Positions 31,503 through 40,776 of a stretch of 64,000 nucleotides of DNA are shown in pieces; position 1 is the first letter of the stretch; each line of letters opens with the position of its first letter. Below the pieces are notes generated by a model, which did not search any database, was not told where the DNA came from, and was given only the letters and a program-made list of their open reading frames with translations. Made by a program: the position numbers and the translations under genes. The stretch comes from Paramesorhizobium salinisoli (GTDB lineage Bacteria > Pseudomonadota > Alphaproteobacteria > Rhizobiales > Rhizobiaceae): positions 248,001-312,000 of the forward strand of contig NZ_QOZG01000003.1 of NCBI RefSeq assembly GCF_003335045.1, written 5' to 3'.

Positions 31503-32813
31503 ATGAAGACGAGCGGTATTTCCATTGGCCTCGCTGCCGCCTTGACGTTGATGTCGTCGACATCCTCTTTCGCCGTCACGGAAATCAGCTGGTGGCACGC
31601 CATGTCCGGCGCCAACAACGAAGTCGTCAATACACTTTCAAAGGAATTCAACGAGAGCCAGAGCGAGTACAAGGTCGTTCCGGTTTTCAAGGGGACCTAT
31701 CCGGAAACGCTGAACGCCGGCATCGCCGCTTTCCGCGCCAAGCAGGCGCCCGATATAATCCAGGTTTTCGATGTCGGAACCGGCGTGATGATGGCGGCTG
31801 AAGGTGCGATCAAGCCGGTCGCGGAGATATTGTCCGAAGGCGGCGTGACTTTCGACAAGAGCCAGTATCTGCCCGGAATCGTCGCTTATTATTCGAAGCC
31901 TGATGGCACCATGCTGTCGTTCCCGTATAACAGCTCGTCGCCCATTCTCTATTATAACAAGGATATCTTCGAAAAGGCCGGGCTCGACGTCGACAACCCG
32001 CCGAAGACCTGGCCCGAGGTATGGGAAGCCGCCAAGAAGATCAAGACCAGCGGCGCCGCACCCTGTGGCTATACCTCGACCTGGCTGACATGGATTCATT
32101 TGGAGAATTTCGCCGCCTGGAACAATCTTTCCTACGGCACCAAGGAAAACGGCCTTGCGGGACTGGATGTCGAGCTTGAGATCAACGCACCGCTCTTCGT
32201 CAAGCATTTCCAGGAAATCGCCGATCTCACCAAGGATGGCGTGTTCCGCTATGGCGGACGTACGTCTGAAGCCAAACAGATATTCCTCGCCGGCGAATGC
32301 GGCATTCTCACCGAATCCTCCGGCGGCCTCGGCGATATCGTCAAATCGGGCATGAACTATGGCATCGGCCAATTGCCCTACGAGCCCGAAGCAGAAGGCG
32401 CGCCGCAGAACACCATTCCAGGCGGTGCGAGCCTGTGGGTATTCGGCGGAAAGTCGGATGAGAAGTACAAAGGCATCGCAGCCTTCTTCAATTTCCTCTC
32501 CAGCCCCGAAATCCAGGCGCGGCTCCATCAGGTATCGGGTTATCTGCCGGTCACGCTTAAGGCCTATGAGGAAACGAAGGCATCCGGCTTCTATGAGAAG
32601 AATCCAGGCCGCGAAACGCCAATTACGCAGATGATGGGCAAGGCGCCTACGGAAAACTCCCGAGGCGTGCGTCTTGTGAACCTGCCGCAGGTTCGCGACA
32701 TCGAGAATGAAGAGCTTGAAAAGATGATGGACGGCCAACAGACGGCGCAGCAGGCGCTCGACAATGCGGTCACCCGTGGCAATGCCGCTATCAAGCAGGC
32801 CATCGGCCAGTAA
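31503..32813 (+). CDS. ugpB: sn-Glycerol-3-phosphate ABC transporter binding protein UgpB
   Basis: The 436-residue precursor has a signal peptide ([19 protein letters not shown]) and the UgpB-type mature start [20 protein letters not shown]. Segments such as [20 protein letters not shown] and [21 protein letters not shown] are typical. It should bind glycerol-3-phosphate or glycerophosphodiesters in the periplasm. AAGGGAGAG lies just before the ATG at 31503. It opens the ugpBAEC operon and is separated from ugpA by a strong hairpin, which is common after binding-protein genes that need high expression. Confidence 0.93.
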   Translation: MKTSGISIGLAAALTLMSSTSSFAVTEISWWHAMSGANNEVVNTLSKEFNESQSEYKVVPVFKGTYPETLNAGIAAFRAKQAPDIIQVFDVGTGVMMAAEGAIKPVAEILSEGGVTFDKSQYLPGIVAYYSKPDGTMLSFPYNSSSPILYYNKDIFEKAGLDVDNPPKTWPEVWEAAKKIKTSGAAPCGYTSTWLTWIHLENFAAWNNLSYGTKENGLAGLDVELEINAPLFVKHFQEIADLTKDGVFRYGGRTSEAKQIFLAGECGILTESSGGLGDIVKSGMNYGIGQLPYEPEAEGAPQNTIPGGASLWVFGGKSDEKYKGIAAFFNFLSSPEIQARLHQVSGYLPVTLKAYEETKASGFYEKNPGRETPITQMMGKAPTENSRGVRLVNLPQVRDIENEELEKMMDGQQTAQQALDNAVTRGNAAIKQAIGQ

Positions 32814-32830
32814 TCCTTGACAGTCCAGAC

Positions 32831-32866
32831 GCTGCCCCGCCCGCATTGCATTGCGGACGGGGCAGC
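32831..32866 (+). promoter_or_regulatory. Intra-operon hairpin after ugpB
   Basis: GCTGCCCCG-C-CCGCA pairs with TGCGG-A-CGGGGCAGC, giving 14 base pairs with one mismatch and a 6-base loop. There is no T-tract and the operon continues 18 bases later, so it probably stabilises the upstream ugpB mRNA, or partly terminates, and so sets more UgpB than permease. Confidence 0.7.
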
Positions 32867-32884
32867 CCGTCGAAGGGACGTATA

Positions 32885-33769
32885 GTGACACCCCGCGCAA
32901 TCTTTCCCAACAAGTTCCTGCCTTATCTGCTTCTGGCGCCGCAACTCGCGATCACGGCAATATTCTTCTATTGGCCCGCGTCGCAGGCGCTCTACCAATC
33001 CATGCTGCGTGAAGATCCGTTCGGTCTTTCGACGCAATTCGTGGGATTGGCGAATTTCAGGCACGTACTGAACGATCCCAACTACCTCCATTCCTTCCAG
33101 GTCACGATCGTCTTTTCCGTCGCCACTGCACTGCTCGCCATGGTGCCGGCTCTTTTTCTGGCAGTCATGGCCGACAAGGTGGTGCGCGGACGCGGCATCT
33201 ACCGCACGTTGCTGATCTGGCCCTATGCGATTGCTCCCGCCATTGCGGGCATGCTGTGGCTGTTCCTGTTCAACCCATCGATCGGTTCAATCGCCGTCAT
33301 GCTCAGGTCGCTGGGGGTTTATTGGGATCCGCTGCTCAATGGTCCGCAAGCCGTCATCCTCGTCGTCGCGGCGGCAGCCTGGAAGCAGATTAGCTACAAT
33401 TTCCTGTTCTTTGTCGCGGGCTTGCAGGCGATACCGAAATCATTGGTGGAGGCGGCCGCGATCGACGGGGCAGGCGAGACGAAGCGCTTCTGGACCATCA
33501 TCTTTCCGCTGTTGGCGCCCACGACCTTTTTCCTTCTGGTGATCAACACCGTCTACGCCTTCTTCGACACGTTCGGCATCATCCATGCCGTGACCGGCGG
33601 CGGGCCTGGCAAGGCGACGGAGACGCTCGTCTACAAGGTCTATAATGACGGATTCGTCAATCTGCTGCTGGGGGAATCGGCCGCGCAATCGGTAATCCTC
33701 ATGGTGATCGTGGTCGCGCTGACGGCGGTTCAGTTCCGCTATGTCGAACGCCGTGTGCATTACGGGTGA
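32885..33769 (+). CDS. ugpA: sn-Glycerol-3-phosphate ABC transporter permease UgpA
   Basis: The 294-residue membrane protein is the UgpA/MalF-type permease. It has six hydrophobic segments ([38 protein letters not shown]) and the EAA loop [20 protein letters not shown] that contacts the ATPase. The start is a GTG at 32885 with AAGGGA 6 to 7 bases upstream; the next ATG would remove the first membrane segment. It pairs with UgpE, whose start lies 10 bases beyond the stop. Confidence 0.92.
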   Translation: MTPRAIFPNKFLPYLLLAPQLAITAIFFYWPASQALYQSMLREDPFGLSTQFVGLANFRHVLNDPNYLHSFQVTIVFSVATALLAMVPALFLAVMADKVVRGRGIYRTLLIWPYAIAPAIAGMLWLFLFNPSIGSIAVMLRSLGVYWDPLLNGPQAVILVVAAAAWKQISYNFLFFVAGLQAIPKSLVEAAAIDGAGETKRFWTIIFPLLAPTTFFLLVINTVYAFFDTFGIIHAVTGGGPGKATETLVYKVYNDGFVNLLLGESAAQSVILMVIVVALTAVQFRYVERRVHYG

Positions 33770-33779
33770 TGGGGACAGC

Positions 33780-34628
33780 ATGATCGACAACAGACCCTCG
33801 CGCCGCATCATCGCCCACGCCACTCTCCTGGTCGGCGTTTTCATCGTCGCCTTTCCGATCTACTACACCTTCGTCGCCTCGACGCACTCACTGCAGACGA
33901 TTCTCAGGCCGCCGCTGCCGCTCATCCCCGGAGACCGCTTTCTCGAAAACTATGCCACGGCGCTCTTCGGCGGGATCGGGCAGATCGGCGGCGTCAGCGT
34001 CGGACGGTTGCTCTGGAACAGCACTGTGGTTGCCGTCCTGATAGCTGTCGGCAAGATCCTCATTTCCATCATTTCGGCCTATGCGGTGGTTTTCTTCCGC
34101 TTCCCCCTGCGCATGACCTTCTTCTGGCTGATTTTCATCACCCTGATGCTGCCCGTCGAGGTTCGCATCCTGCCGACCTACAAGGTGATGGTCGATTTCG
34201 GGTTGATCGACACCTATGCCGGGCTGACCCTGCCGCTGATGGCGTCTGCGACCGCGACGCTCCTTTTTCGTCAGTTCTTCATGACCATCCCCGGCGAACT
34301 CCTGGAAGCTGCGCGCGTCGACGGGGCAGGGCCCTGGCGCTTCTTCTGGGATATCCTCCTGCCGCTCTCGAAAACCAATATCGCAGCACTTTTCGTCATC
34401 CAGTTCATTTATGGCTGGACGCAATATCTCTGGCCGCTGCTCGTCACCAACCGCAACGACATGGGCACGATCGTCATCGCGCTGCGCAAGATGATCTCCT
34501 TCGCCGATGCCGACACCCAATGGCATCTGGTAATGGTGACATGCATCCTTGCCATCCTGCCGCCCATTCTGGTTGTGGTCTTCATGCAGCGCTGGTTCGT
34601 CCGCGGCCTCGTAGAAACGGAGAAATAA
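33780..34628 (+). CDS. ugpE: sn-Glycerol-3-phosphate ABC transporter permease UgpE
   Basis: The 282-residue permease is of the UgpE/MalG type, with six membrane segments ([39 protein letters not shown]) and the EAA loop [20 protein letters not shown]. The ATG at 33780 has GGGGA 5 to 9 bases before it. The stop TAA overlaps the ugpC ATG by one base, so translation is probably coupled. Confidence 0.92.
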   Translation: MIDNRPSRRIIAHATLLVGVFIVAFPIYYTFVASTHSLQTILRPPLPLIPGDRFLENYATALFGGIGQIGGVSVGRLLWNSTVVAVLIAVGKILISIISAYAVVFFRFPLRMTFFWLIFITLMLPVEVRILPTYKVMVDFGLIDTYAGLTLPLMASATATLLFRQFFMTIPGELLEAARVDGAGPWRFFWDILLPLSKTNIAALFVIQFIYGWTQYLWPLLVTNRNDMGTIVIALRKMISFADADTQWHLVMVTCILAILPPILVVVFMQRWFVRGLVETEK

Positions 34629-35698
34629 TGGCAACCGTCGATCTCAAGAACATCCGCAAAATCTATCCCGGCGGCTTCGAAGCCGTGAAAAAGGTCAATC
34701 TGGCGATCAGGGACGGCGCACTCTGTGTACTGGTGGGGCCTTCGGGCTGCGGAAAATCGACGCTTCTGCGCATGATCGCCGGGCTCGAATCGATCACCGA
34801 AGGTGAGATCGCGATAGACGGGCGAATGGTCAACGAACTGGGACCGGCCGAGCGCGACATCGCCATGGTATTCCAGAATTATGCGCTCTATCCGCATATG
34901 AGTGTCTATGACAACATGGCATACGGCTTGCGCAATCGTCGTATGCCCAAGCCGGAGATCGACAAACGCGTCCGTGAAGTCGCCGCGACGCTGGAACTCG
35001 ACCATCTCCTGACGCGCCGTCCGCGCGAGCTTTCAGGCGGTCAGCGCCAGCGTGTCGCCATGGGCCGCGCCATCGTTCGCAATCCGAAGCTGTTCCTGTT
35101 CGACGAACCGCTCTCCAACCTGGACGCCAAATTGCGCGGGCAAATGCGCGTCGAGATCAAGAATCTGCAGCGCTCGCTCGGAGTCACCAGCGTCTATGTC
35201 ACGCATGACCAGCTCGAAGCCATGACGCTGGCCGATGTTCTCGTCGTCATGAATGCCGGCAACGTCGAACAGATCGGCGCGCCGCTCGATATTTACGAAA
35301 AGCCGGCCACATTATTCGTGGCAAGCTTCATCGGCGCCCCGCCGATGAACCTCCTGCCATTGAGGCATGGGGAAGGGCGGGCGGCACTCGCCGATGGCAC
35401 CGAAATCGGCGGCAGCGGACTGTCGCTATCAGGCGAGGCGACTACACTCGGCATCCGCCCGGAAAACCTGTTTCTCGTGACAAACAATGACGAAATTGGC
35501 GGGAATGCCATCTTCGAGATCGTCATACGAGCCATCGAGCCAGTCGGCGCGGAAAGCTTCATCTACGGCGACGTCGGAAAGACTCGCCTCGTTGTGCGTG
35601 TCGCGGGAAAGACAGCGATGGAGCCAGGGGCGAAAATACATGTCGGCGCAAAAGTCGCCGATCTGCACGTCTTCGACGACGCAGGAATTCGGATTTAG
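34628..35698 (+). CDS. ugpC: sn-Glycerol-3-phosphate ABC transporter ATPase UgpC
   Basis: The 356-residue ATPase has Walker [10 protein letters not shown], signature LSGGQRQR, Walker [18 protein letters not shown], and a C-terminal TOBE domain ([11 protein letters not shown]), as in the UgpC/MalK family. It powers the UgpAE channel. The start overlaps ugpE in a TAATG arrangement; an open frame reaching upstream into ugpE is an artefact. It is the last gene of the operon and overlaps by four bases the end of a convergent hypothetical gene. Confidence 0.93.
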   Translation: MATVDLKNIRKIYPGGFEAVKKVNLAIRDGALCVLVGPSGCGKSTLLRMIAGLESITEGEIAIDGRMVNELGPAERDIAMVFQNYALYPHMSVYDNMAYGLRNRRMPKPEIDKRVREVAATLELDHLLTRRPRELSGGQRQRVAMGRAIVRNPKLFLFDEPLSNLDAKLRGQMRVEIKNLQRSLGVTSVYVTHDQLEAMTLADVLVVMNAGNVEQIGAPLDIYEKPATLFVASFIGAPPMNLLPLRHGEGRAALADGTEIGGSGLSLSGEATTLGIRPENLFLVTNNDEIGGNAIFEIVIRAIEPVGAESFIYGDVGKTRLVVRVAGKTAMEPGAKIHVGAKVADLHVFDDAGIRI

Positions 35699-35958
35699 AG
35701 GGACGTGGGGAATTTATGGATTCTTCGCCGGAACAGGCTGAAGCTTTTGCGCTTCGGCGGGATCGGCTGAATGAATTCTTCGGAAGCCGAAAAATCATCG
35801 AGCGTGGGATCAGGCATCTTGTAGCCCGTCAGCCCGCCTAAAACGTTATCAGGAAGGCATTTATAGCAGAATGCCTCCCGGATTTCTTCACTTGCCTCGC
35901 GTTCGGCGCGGGCAAGTGCTGAAACGGCATCCCGCACATGATTTCCACGCGGCTGCAT
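35695..35958 (-). CDS. Small hypothetical protein
   Basis: No family is recognised. The 87-residue reading frame has a strong ribosome binding site (AGGAAGAGATT before the ATG at 35958), which supports real translation. The product has a charged N-terminal half ([17 protein letters not shown]), two cysteines in FCYKCLP, and a basic C-terminus ([15 protein letters not shown]). No signal peptide or membrane segment is visible. Its stop overlaps the ugpC stop on the other strand by four bases. It may be the last of three small minus-strand genes in this area. Confidence 0.55.
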   Translation of the reverse strand: MQPRGNHVRDAVSALARAEREASEEIREAFCYKCLPDNVLGGLTGYKMPDPTLDDFSASEEFIQPIPPKRKSFSLFRRRIHKFPTSL

Positions 35959-36090
35959 AATCTCTTCCTGACTCGGATGACCGAATGAATATCAACGCGC
36001 TGAGATCCAGAAGGTTCCGAAAATGAGAACAGAAAAATCCAATTTATGAATCGGATGAAAAGCGGCTAAAGCTGCTGTGATATCAATGGT

Positions 36091-36396
36091 CTAGCGCTGA
36101 TCATTGTAAGGACGCTTCGTCTCGCCAACCAGTTTTGCCAGATGTGAGAACGACCAGGGATCCTCGGCTCCTGCGCTGTTTGCGATTTGCAACAGGCGGA
36201 TGGGAAAGCACACTGCATCCCGATTGGCCGGCGACAATTGTTCGGTAATGCGTTCGTCTCCCACAATCGCGGCCTCCGACTTGCGCAATGCGATGTCAAT
36301 TTCGTCTTGCGAGAGTATGCCCTTGGCGACCAGCAAACGGTTGACGGCGGCTACGGCAAGGCAAAGCCCCTCCAACTGGAGATTGGCTGTATTCAT
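36091..36396 (-). CDS. Conserved hypothetical protein (101 residues)
   Basis: The 101-residue product resembles a conserved hypothetical protein that I recall from Brucella-type genomes; no function is known. It contains a helical segment (LCLAVAAVNRLLVAKGILSQ), then DEIDIALRKSEAA, the motif LSPANRDAVCFPIRLLQIAN, and ends in LAKLVGETKRPYNDQR. It appears soluble and cytoplasmic. The ATG at 36396 follows AAGAGAGGAA, a good ribosome binding site. It is flanked by two other small minus-strand frames about 110 to 130 bases away on each side. Confidence 0.75.
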   Translation of the reverse strand: MNTANLQLEGLCLAVAAVNRLLVAKGILSQDEIDIALRKSEAAIVGDERITEQLSPANRDAVCFPIRLLQIANSAGAEDPWSFSHLAKLVGETKRPYNDQR

Positions 36397-36505
36397 GACG
36401 AATTCCTCTCTTGGTAAATCGTCTGGTCAACCTACCACAAATGAGCGCTCTCCGCCCAAAGACGAAAGACCGGAAGTGCATATGCCCTTCCGGCTACCAG
36501 GAGGA

Positions 36506-36631
36506 TTATTTCTTTTGGGTGTCTTGCGGTTGCGGGGATGGCGGCTGCGAACCGGCGAGTGATTTCCGTAGTATCTGCCACTCTCTCTCATGGCGTTGAT
36601 AGACATCAGCGGGAATCGTCTGACTGGTCAT
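36506..36631 (-). CDS. Possible 41-residue small protein
   Basis: A short open frame runs from the ATG at 36631 to a TAA at 36506. The ATG is preceded by GGAGGTTCAT, a near-perfect ribosome binding site with suitable spacing, which is the main support. The predicted product starts MTSQTIPADVYQRHEREW and ends in a proline- and glutamine-rich tail (PPSPQPQDTQKK). It is hydrophilic, without signal or membrane segment. No family is recognised. It would be the first of three small genes on this strand. Confidence 0.5.
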   Translation of the reverse strand: MTSQTIPADVYQRHEREWQILRKSLAGSQPPSPQPQDTQKK

Positions 36632-36897
36632 ATGAACCTCCGGACTGTTGAATGCGGTTTTTAACGCCTGCCCTTCATCTTTGTTCCATATAATATTGGC
36701 CGAGGCACGGCCTTGCGGATCACTGTTTAAGACATCCAGTAATGTTTTCTGCCTTGATGCCTGGATTGCAGATTTTTACTTTAAAATGGAGTATGATTAA
36801 AGATAGATAGAATGTAGTTTTACACATTCATGATGTCTTCATAAATGCAGGCGCAGTCTGTTGCTGCAAGATGGGCAGTTTATCAACGGGAGTTGTT

Positions 36898-37413
36898 ATG
36901 AAGAAGTTCTTGTCAGCATTTTGTGCAGGAACGCTTGGCATGGCCATCGCGTTCACATCTGCCATTCCGGTGAGCGCGGCTCCTCTGGTGGTGACGCAGA
37001 TCGAAACAGGTTCGAACGTCGAGCAAATTCGAGATAGACAAATCCGACGTTCTCATGGCGGCTGGAATCATCGGCGGCCGGGTGATTGGGGCGGTCGGAG
37101 AGGTTGGAATCACCGCGGCGGCTGGCATCATCGCGGCGGCTGGAATCGTCCTGGATATTGGGGCGGGCACCGCGGCTATCGATATGGCCGTTATGGATAT
37201 CGGCGTCACCGGGATGGATGGTGGTATCCTCTGGCTGCCTTCGGCGCCGGCGCCGTGATCGGCGGAGCCATCGCCAGCCAGCCGCGGGCCGTGCCCACCT
37301 ATGGCAACTCCCATGTCCAATGGTGCGCCAACCGCTATCGTTCGTATCGTGCCTACGACAACACCTACCAGCCCTATAACGGCCCGCGCCGCCAGTGCTA
37401 TTCACCTTACTAA
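36898..37413 (+). CDS. BA14K family exported protein
   Basis: The 171-residue precursor begins with a signal peptide ([24 protein letters not shown]). A low-complexity section rich in Gly, Trp, Arg and His follows ([12 protein letters not shown] repeats, positions about 55-105), then a membrane-like stretch ([18 protein letters not shown]) and the C-terminal BA14K motif [21 protein letters not shown]14K of Brucella is an immunoreactive 14-kDa protein with lectin-like activity; the His/Gly section might bind metal. GGGAG lies about 7 bases before the ATG. The upstream 266 bases are AT-rich and hold its promoter. Confidence 0.88.
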   Translation: MKKFLSAFCAGTLGMAIAFTSAIPVSAAPLVVTQIETGSNVEQIRDRQIRRSHGGWNHRRPGDWGGRRGWNHRGGWHHRGGWNRPGYWGGHRGYRYGRYGYRRHRDGWWYPLAAFGAGAVIGGAIASQPRAVPTYGNSHVQWCANRYRSYRAYDNTYQPYNGPRRQCYSPY

Positions 37414-37436
37414 GGCATTGGGGCAAAGCATTTTAT

Positions 37437-37468
37437 AGAAGGCGACTCCGCGGAGTCGCCTTCCTTTG
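37437..37468 (+). terminator. Rho-independent terminator after the BA14K gene
   Basis: AAGGCGACTCCG and CGGAGTCGCCTT form a perfect 24-base palindrome at 37439-37462, followed by CCTTTGCT. It lies 25 bases after the stop. The T-tract is interrupted, but the stem is very stable. Confidence 0.7.
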
Positions 37469-37542
37469 CTATATCGTGCAGGCGACTGGTGAACTGAATA
37501 CTAAAAATTTGATCTTAAGCATCTGAATTGTATCAGGATTCA

Positions 37543-37632
37543 TGGCGGAGGGGGTGGGATTCGAACCCACGGTACGGTCTCCCGCACGCCGGTTTTCAAG
37601 ACCGGTGCCTTAAACCGCTCGGCCACCCCTCC
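37543..37632 (-). tRNA. tRNA-Ser (anticodon UGA)
   Basis: Read on the minus strand, the 90-base gene starts GGAGGGGTGGCCGAG and ends with the matching CCCCTCC, discriminator G and an encoded CCA. The acceptor stem is seven base pairs. The anticodon loop CTTGAAA within CCGGTCTTGAAAACCGG gives anticodon TGA, and the long variable arm (TGCGGGAGACCGTA region) is characteristic of serine tRNAs. The T loop GGTTCGAATCC is standard. No integrase or repeated 3' end is seen beside it. Confidence 0.97.
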
Positions 37633-38088
37633 AACCGGATGACTTGACTGGACTATTCGCCCGACCAGCTTGCTTCAGCTGATTTGCGGCTATCGTCATC
37701 GACGCCTGTTTACAGCCTGCGGGATATCCGCGTCAACGCCTTCAGTCATGCCGATCCACCGAAACGGAACGGGGCCGTTTACCTGAAAACCATTTGTTTC
37801 AGGGGGGCGGGGAGGTTGTTTCAGATCGTTTCATGAAATCTGGAGACTGGGGCCTTGCAAAGCCGCGAGGGGTCATACAAAACTGGCGACTAGTTGGCGT
37901 CTTCTTCCTGCCGCTGGAAGGTCACAATTTTTTAATGTCGTATCAACGAATCGATGGCAAGAGTTTGGCTGGTGGGTTCTATGCCGCCGGTTGTCACGCT
38001 GATCGCATGGGTGGGAAATCCGGCACTGCAATGGTTTCAAGACGGGGGCGGCCAATTGTCGGCTGAAGATGGATTATTGATTGGGCAT
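37633..38088. other. Intergenic region between tRNA-Ser and rlpA
   Basis: These 456 bases hold no credible gene; the open frames on the plus strand lack ribosome binding sites and do not resemble proteins. The left end must carry the tRNA promoter on the minus strand and the right end the rlpA promoter. A small inverted repeat (CTGAAA at 37783 with TTTCAG at 37797) followed by a G-rich run is the only structure noticed. Confidence 0.5.
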
Positions 38089-39369
38089 ATGGATAGAGCG
38101 TCAGAAAATACGGGCCGATCGCGCTCTGTCCGCGTCAATCTGCGCTTGGCGGGGGTCGTCATTCTCGGCGCAATGGTCGCGGCGTGCGCCACGCCGCAGC
38201 CCAAGTCGAAGAGCAAACAACGCCCCAAGGAATATTTTGCCGAATCCGAATATGGCGTGAAGGCAAGTCCGCGCGTCATCTCCACCAATGTTGCGAAGAT
38301 GCCGCGCGGCGGCGGGCGCAATCAGGTGGGCAAGCCCTATCAGGTGAGGGGCAAGTGGTACTATCCCAAGGAAGAGCCTGGCTATAAGCGCGTCGGCAAA
38401 GCCTCGTGGTACGGTTCAGCCTTTCATGGGCGGCTGACGGCTAATGGCGAAGTCTACGATATGCGCCATCTCTCCGCCGCACATCCGACCATGCCCTTGC
38501 CGAGCTATGCGCGCGTCACCAATCTTTCAAACGGCAATTCACTCATCGTTCGTGTGAATGATCGCGGCCCCTATGCCAGCGACCGCGTTATCGATTTGTC
38601 CCAGCGCGCTGCGGAAATGCTCGATTACCAGCATCACGGAACGGCGAATGTAAAGGTCGAATATGTCGGCCGCGCGCCGTTGGAGGGGCATGACGATGCC
38701 TTCCTGCTGGCGTCGTTCCGCGACGGCTCCGATCCGATCGGTCAGCCCGCCAGCGGCGTCATGATCGCGATGAACGGGCCGACGCCGACGACGCCGATGC
38801 CCGGATCGCAGCCAATGTCCGCCATGGCGAATGCAGCGGGCATGCATGCCGTCCCGGTACCGTCCATGTCTCAGCCAGGCGTGCTTCAGCCGCCACCTCT
38901 GCCTGGCGCGGTAGGCGCCGGCGATCCGATCCTGCCGGCCATAGGGCCAATCGTGACCGAACGACCCACGGTTCCCTTCGGCATCGCCCGAGGCCCCGGA
39001 GGGGCGGTTACGTCGGCGCTTGCTGGGTATGCCGATGAGCGTATCGCCGCCGCCAACAGTGTCGAGGCGACGGCCTATGCCAGCGTGCTGACGCCTTCGG
39101 CGATTTCCGACGCCTGGAAAAAGCTCAACGCCGACAGGACTGATGTTTCCAGCCATGCGGAATATATCGACGCCGGCTTCTTCAACGACAGGCGCGAAGC
39201 CGATCGCATCGCCGCAGCCCTTTCCTCGCTCGGCAAGGTTCAGCGGACCAATGTGCCGACCGGGAATGGCGAACTCTACGGCGTTACGCTTGCCGGCAGC
39301 AGCGATGCCCTGCTGGAAGCTGCGTGGGCGGCAGGTGCTGCCGATGCCTTTGTGGTTCGCCCGGAATAG
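38089..39369 (+). CDS. rlpA: RlpA-type septal lytic transglycosylase/lipoprotein
   Basis: The 426-residue product starts with a lipoprotein-type signal (LAGVVILGAMVAAC, cysteine near residue 33). A double-psi beta-barrel domain follows: YKRVGKASWYGSAFHGRLTANGE, then LPSYARVTNLSNGNSLIVRVNDRGPY, with the catalytic-type residues of RlpA. A proline-rich linker leads to a C-terminal SPOR-like region (about residues 360-426) that would bind denuded peptidoglycan at the septum. I start it at the ATG at 38089; the open frame begins 45 codons earlier but lacks a signal-like start. It lies upstream of a DD-carboxypeptidase gene, and a terminator separates them. Confidence 0.88.
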   Translation: MDRASENTGRSRSVRVNLRLAGVVILGAMVAACATPQPKSKSKQRPKEYFAESEYGVKASPRVISTNVAKMPRGGGRNQVGKPYQVRGKWYYPKEEPGYKRVGKASWYGSAFHGRLTANGEVYDMRHLSAAHPTMPLPSYARVTNLSNGNSLIVRVNDRGPYASDRVIDLSQRAAEMLDYQHHGTANVKVEYVGRAPLEGHDDAFLLASFRDGSDPIGQPASGVMIAMNGPTPTTPMPGSQPMSAMANAAGMHAVPVPSMSQPGVLQPPPLPGAVGAGDPILPAIGPIVTERPTVPFGIARGPGGAVTSALAGYADERIAAANSVEATAYASVLTPSAISDAWKKLNADRTDVSSHAEYIDAGFFNDRREADRIAAALSSLGKVQRTNVPTGNGELYGVTLAGSSDALLEAAWAAGAADAFVVRPE

Positions 39370-39381
39370 GACTACCCGTTC

Positions 39382-39411
39382 ATGACGCCGCAATGGCCGG
39401 CGTCATTTCTT
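39382..39411 (+). terminator. Terminator after rlpA
   Basis: ATGACGCCG at 39382 and CGGCGTCAT at 39398 form a 9-base-pair stem with a 7-base loop, followed by TTCTTG. It starts 12 bases after the rlpA stop. Confidence 0.65.
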
Positions 39412-39532
39412 GTCGGAAGAGCCTGCAGTTTTCGGCCTAGATCATGCTCTAGCCTGAACGGCGATATTGGCGGGTGATTCGAATTCGGGTAAATTCGAAC
39501 AGGATCACGGGCAGGCAAGGGCAGGGAGCGAC

Positions 39533-40702
39533 ATGCCGTCGATCAAATATGCAGTAGCCGGTTTATGCGGGCTGATCGGTGTCATCGCCGCATCCGCTTG
39601 CCTGGCCCAGCCATTGGAAGTCAAGGCCAAGCAGGTATTGCTGATCGACGACAAGACCGGCACCGTCCTTTATTCCAAAGATCCTGACGCGGCCATTCCG
39701 CCTGCTTCATTGGCGAAGCTGATGACCATGGAGGTCGTCTTCGACGCGCTGTCGAAGGGCGAATTGTCGCTCGACCAGACATTTCCCGTCAGCGAATATG
39801 CCTGGCGCACCGGCGGCGCACCGTCCGGCACCTCGACCATGTTTGCCAAGATCAAGTCGACGCCACGAGTGGAGGACCTCATTCAGGGCGTCATCGTCCA
39901 GTCGGCAAATGACGGCTGCATCGTTTTGGCCGAAGGCATGGCAGGGACAGAGGAGCAGTTCGCCGGGCGCATGACCGACCGTGCGCGGGAGCTGGGACTC
40001 GACAAATCGGTTTTCGTCAACTCCACCGGACTGCCCGCGCCGGGCGAGAAGGTGACCATCGCGGAACTGGTCAGCCTAGCCCGCCATATTCACCGGACAT
40101 ACCCGCAGTTCTACAAATACTATGCGCAGGAGAGCTTCACCTGGAACAATATCCTCCAGCGCAACCGCAACCCGCTTCTGCGGCTGAATATCGGCGCGGA
40201 CGGGTTGGGTACCGGTTACACGCAGGAATCCGGATATGGGCTGATCGCGTCAGCCGAGCGCAATGGACGCAGGCTGTTTCTCGGCATAAGCGGCGTTCCC
40301 AGCGACAAGGAGCGTGCTGAGGAGGCGCGCAAGCTTATCGAATGGGGAATGAACAATTTCGAGGACGTGCAGTTGTTTCCAGAAAATGACGTCGTAGGAA
40401 AGGCGAGCGTCTATGGCGGCGAACATTCCGGGGTCGAACTTCGGACGGGGGAGGCGGTGGAGTTGCTGCTGCCGAAGCGGGACCGTCCGCCCCTGAAAGC
40501 CCGCATCGTCTATACCGGACCGCTGATCGCGCCTGTCGAGGCAGGCAGACAGGCCGGAACGCTGAAGATCTGGATGGGCGACGTCCTGGTTCTGGAAAAG
40601 CCTGTTTTTACCACCGGGGAAGTGAAAGAGGGCGGGATCGGCAAGAAGGCATTCGACGCCGCACTCGAACTCTCCACCGGATGGATCAGGAAATATCGCT
40701 GA
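39533..40702 (+). CDS. D-alanyl-D-alanine carboxypeptidase (penicillin-binding protein, S11 family)
   Basis: The 389-residue precursor has a signal peptide (AGLCGLIGVIAASACLAQ) and the S11 serine peptidase domain: the nucleophile motif S59-LA-K62 (PPASLAKLMT), S124-A-N126 (VQSANDG), and a C-terminal DacA beta domain. It should trim the terminal D-alanine from peptidoglycan stems in the periplasm; the C-terminal GWIRKYR suggests a membrane-anchoring amphipathic helix. The third motif, normally KTG, reads G226-T-G (DGLGTGYT), which is unusual and is listed as a finding. AGGGAG precedes the ATG at 39533. Confidence 0.88.
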   Translation: MPSIKYAVAGLCGLIGVIAASACLAQPLEVKAKQVLLIDDKTGTVLYSKDPDAAIPPASLAKLMTMEVVFDALSKGELSLDQTFPVSEYAWRTGGAPSGTSTMFAKIKSTPRVEDLIQGVIVQSANDGCIVLAEGMAGTEEQFAGRMTDRARELGLDKSVFVNSTGLPAPGEKVTIAELVSLARHIHRTYPQFYKYYAQESFTWNNILQRNRNPLLRLNIGADGLGTGYTQESGYGLIASAERNGRRLFLGISGVPSDKERAEEARKLIEWGMNNFEDVQLFPENDVVGKASVYGGEHSGVELRTGEAVELLLPKRDRPPLKARIVYTGPLIAPVEAGRQAGTLKIWMGDVLVLEKPVFTTGEVKEGGIGKKAFDAALELSTGWIRKYR

Positions 40703-40776
40703 AATCCTGACGCGCGCCTCGACCTTTATCCTGCGGATGGATAGAAAGCCCTGGACACAAGGGAGAACGCGCATCC

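Noticed and set aside
37543-37632. tRNA-Ser as an integration site
   Set aside because: No integrase, no repeat of the tRNA 3' end and no change to mobile-type genes nearby.
37794-38066. 90-codon plus-strand open frame before rlpA
   Set aside because: G-rich start, no ribosome binding site and no domain; treated as non-coding.
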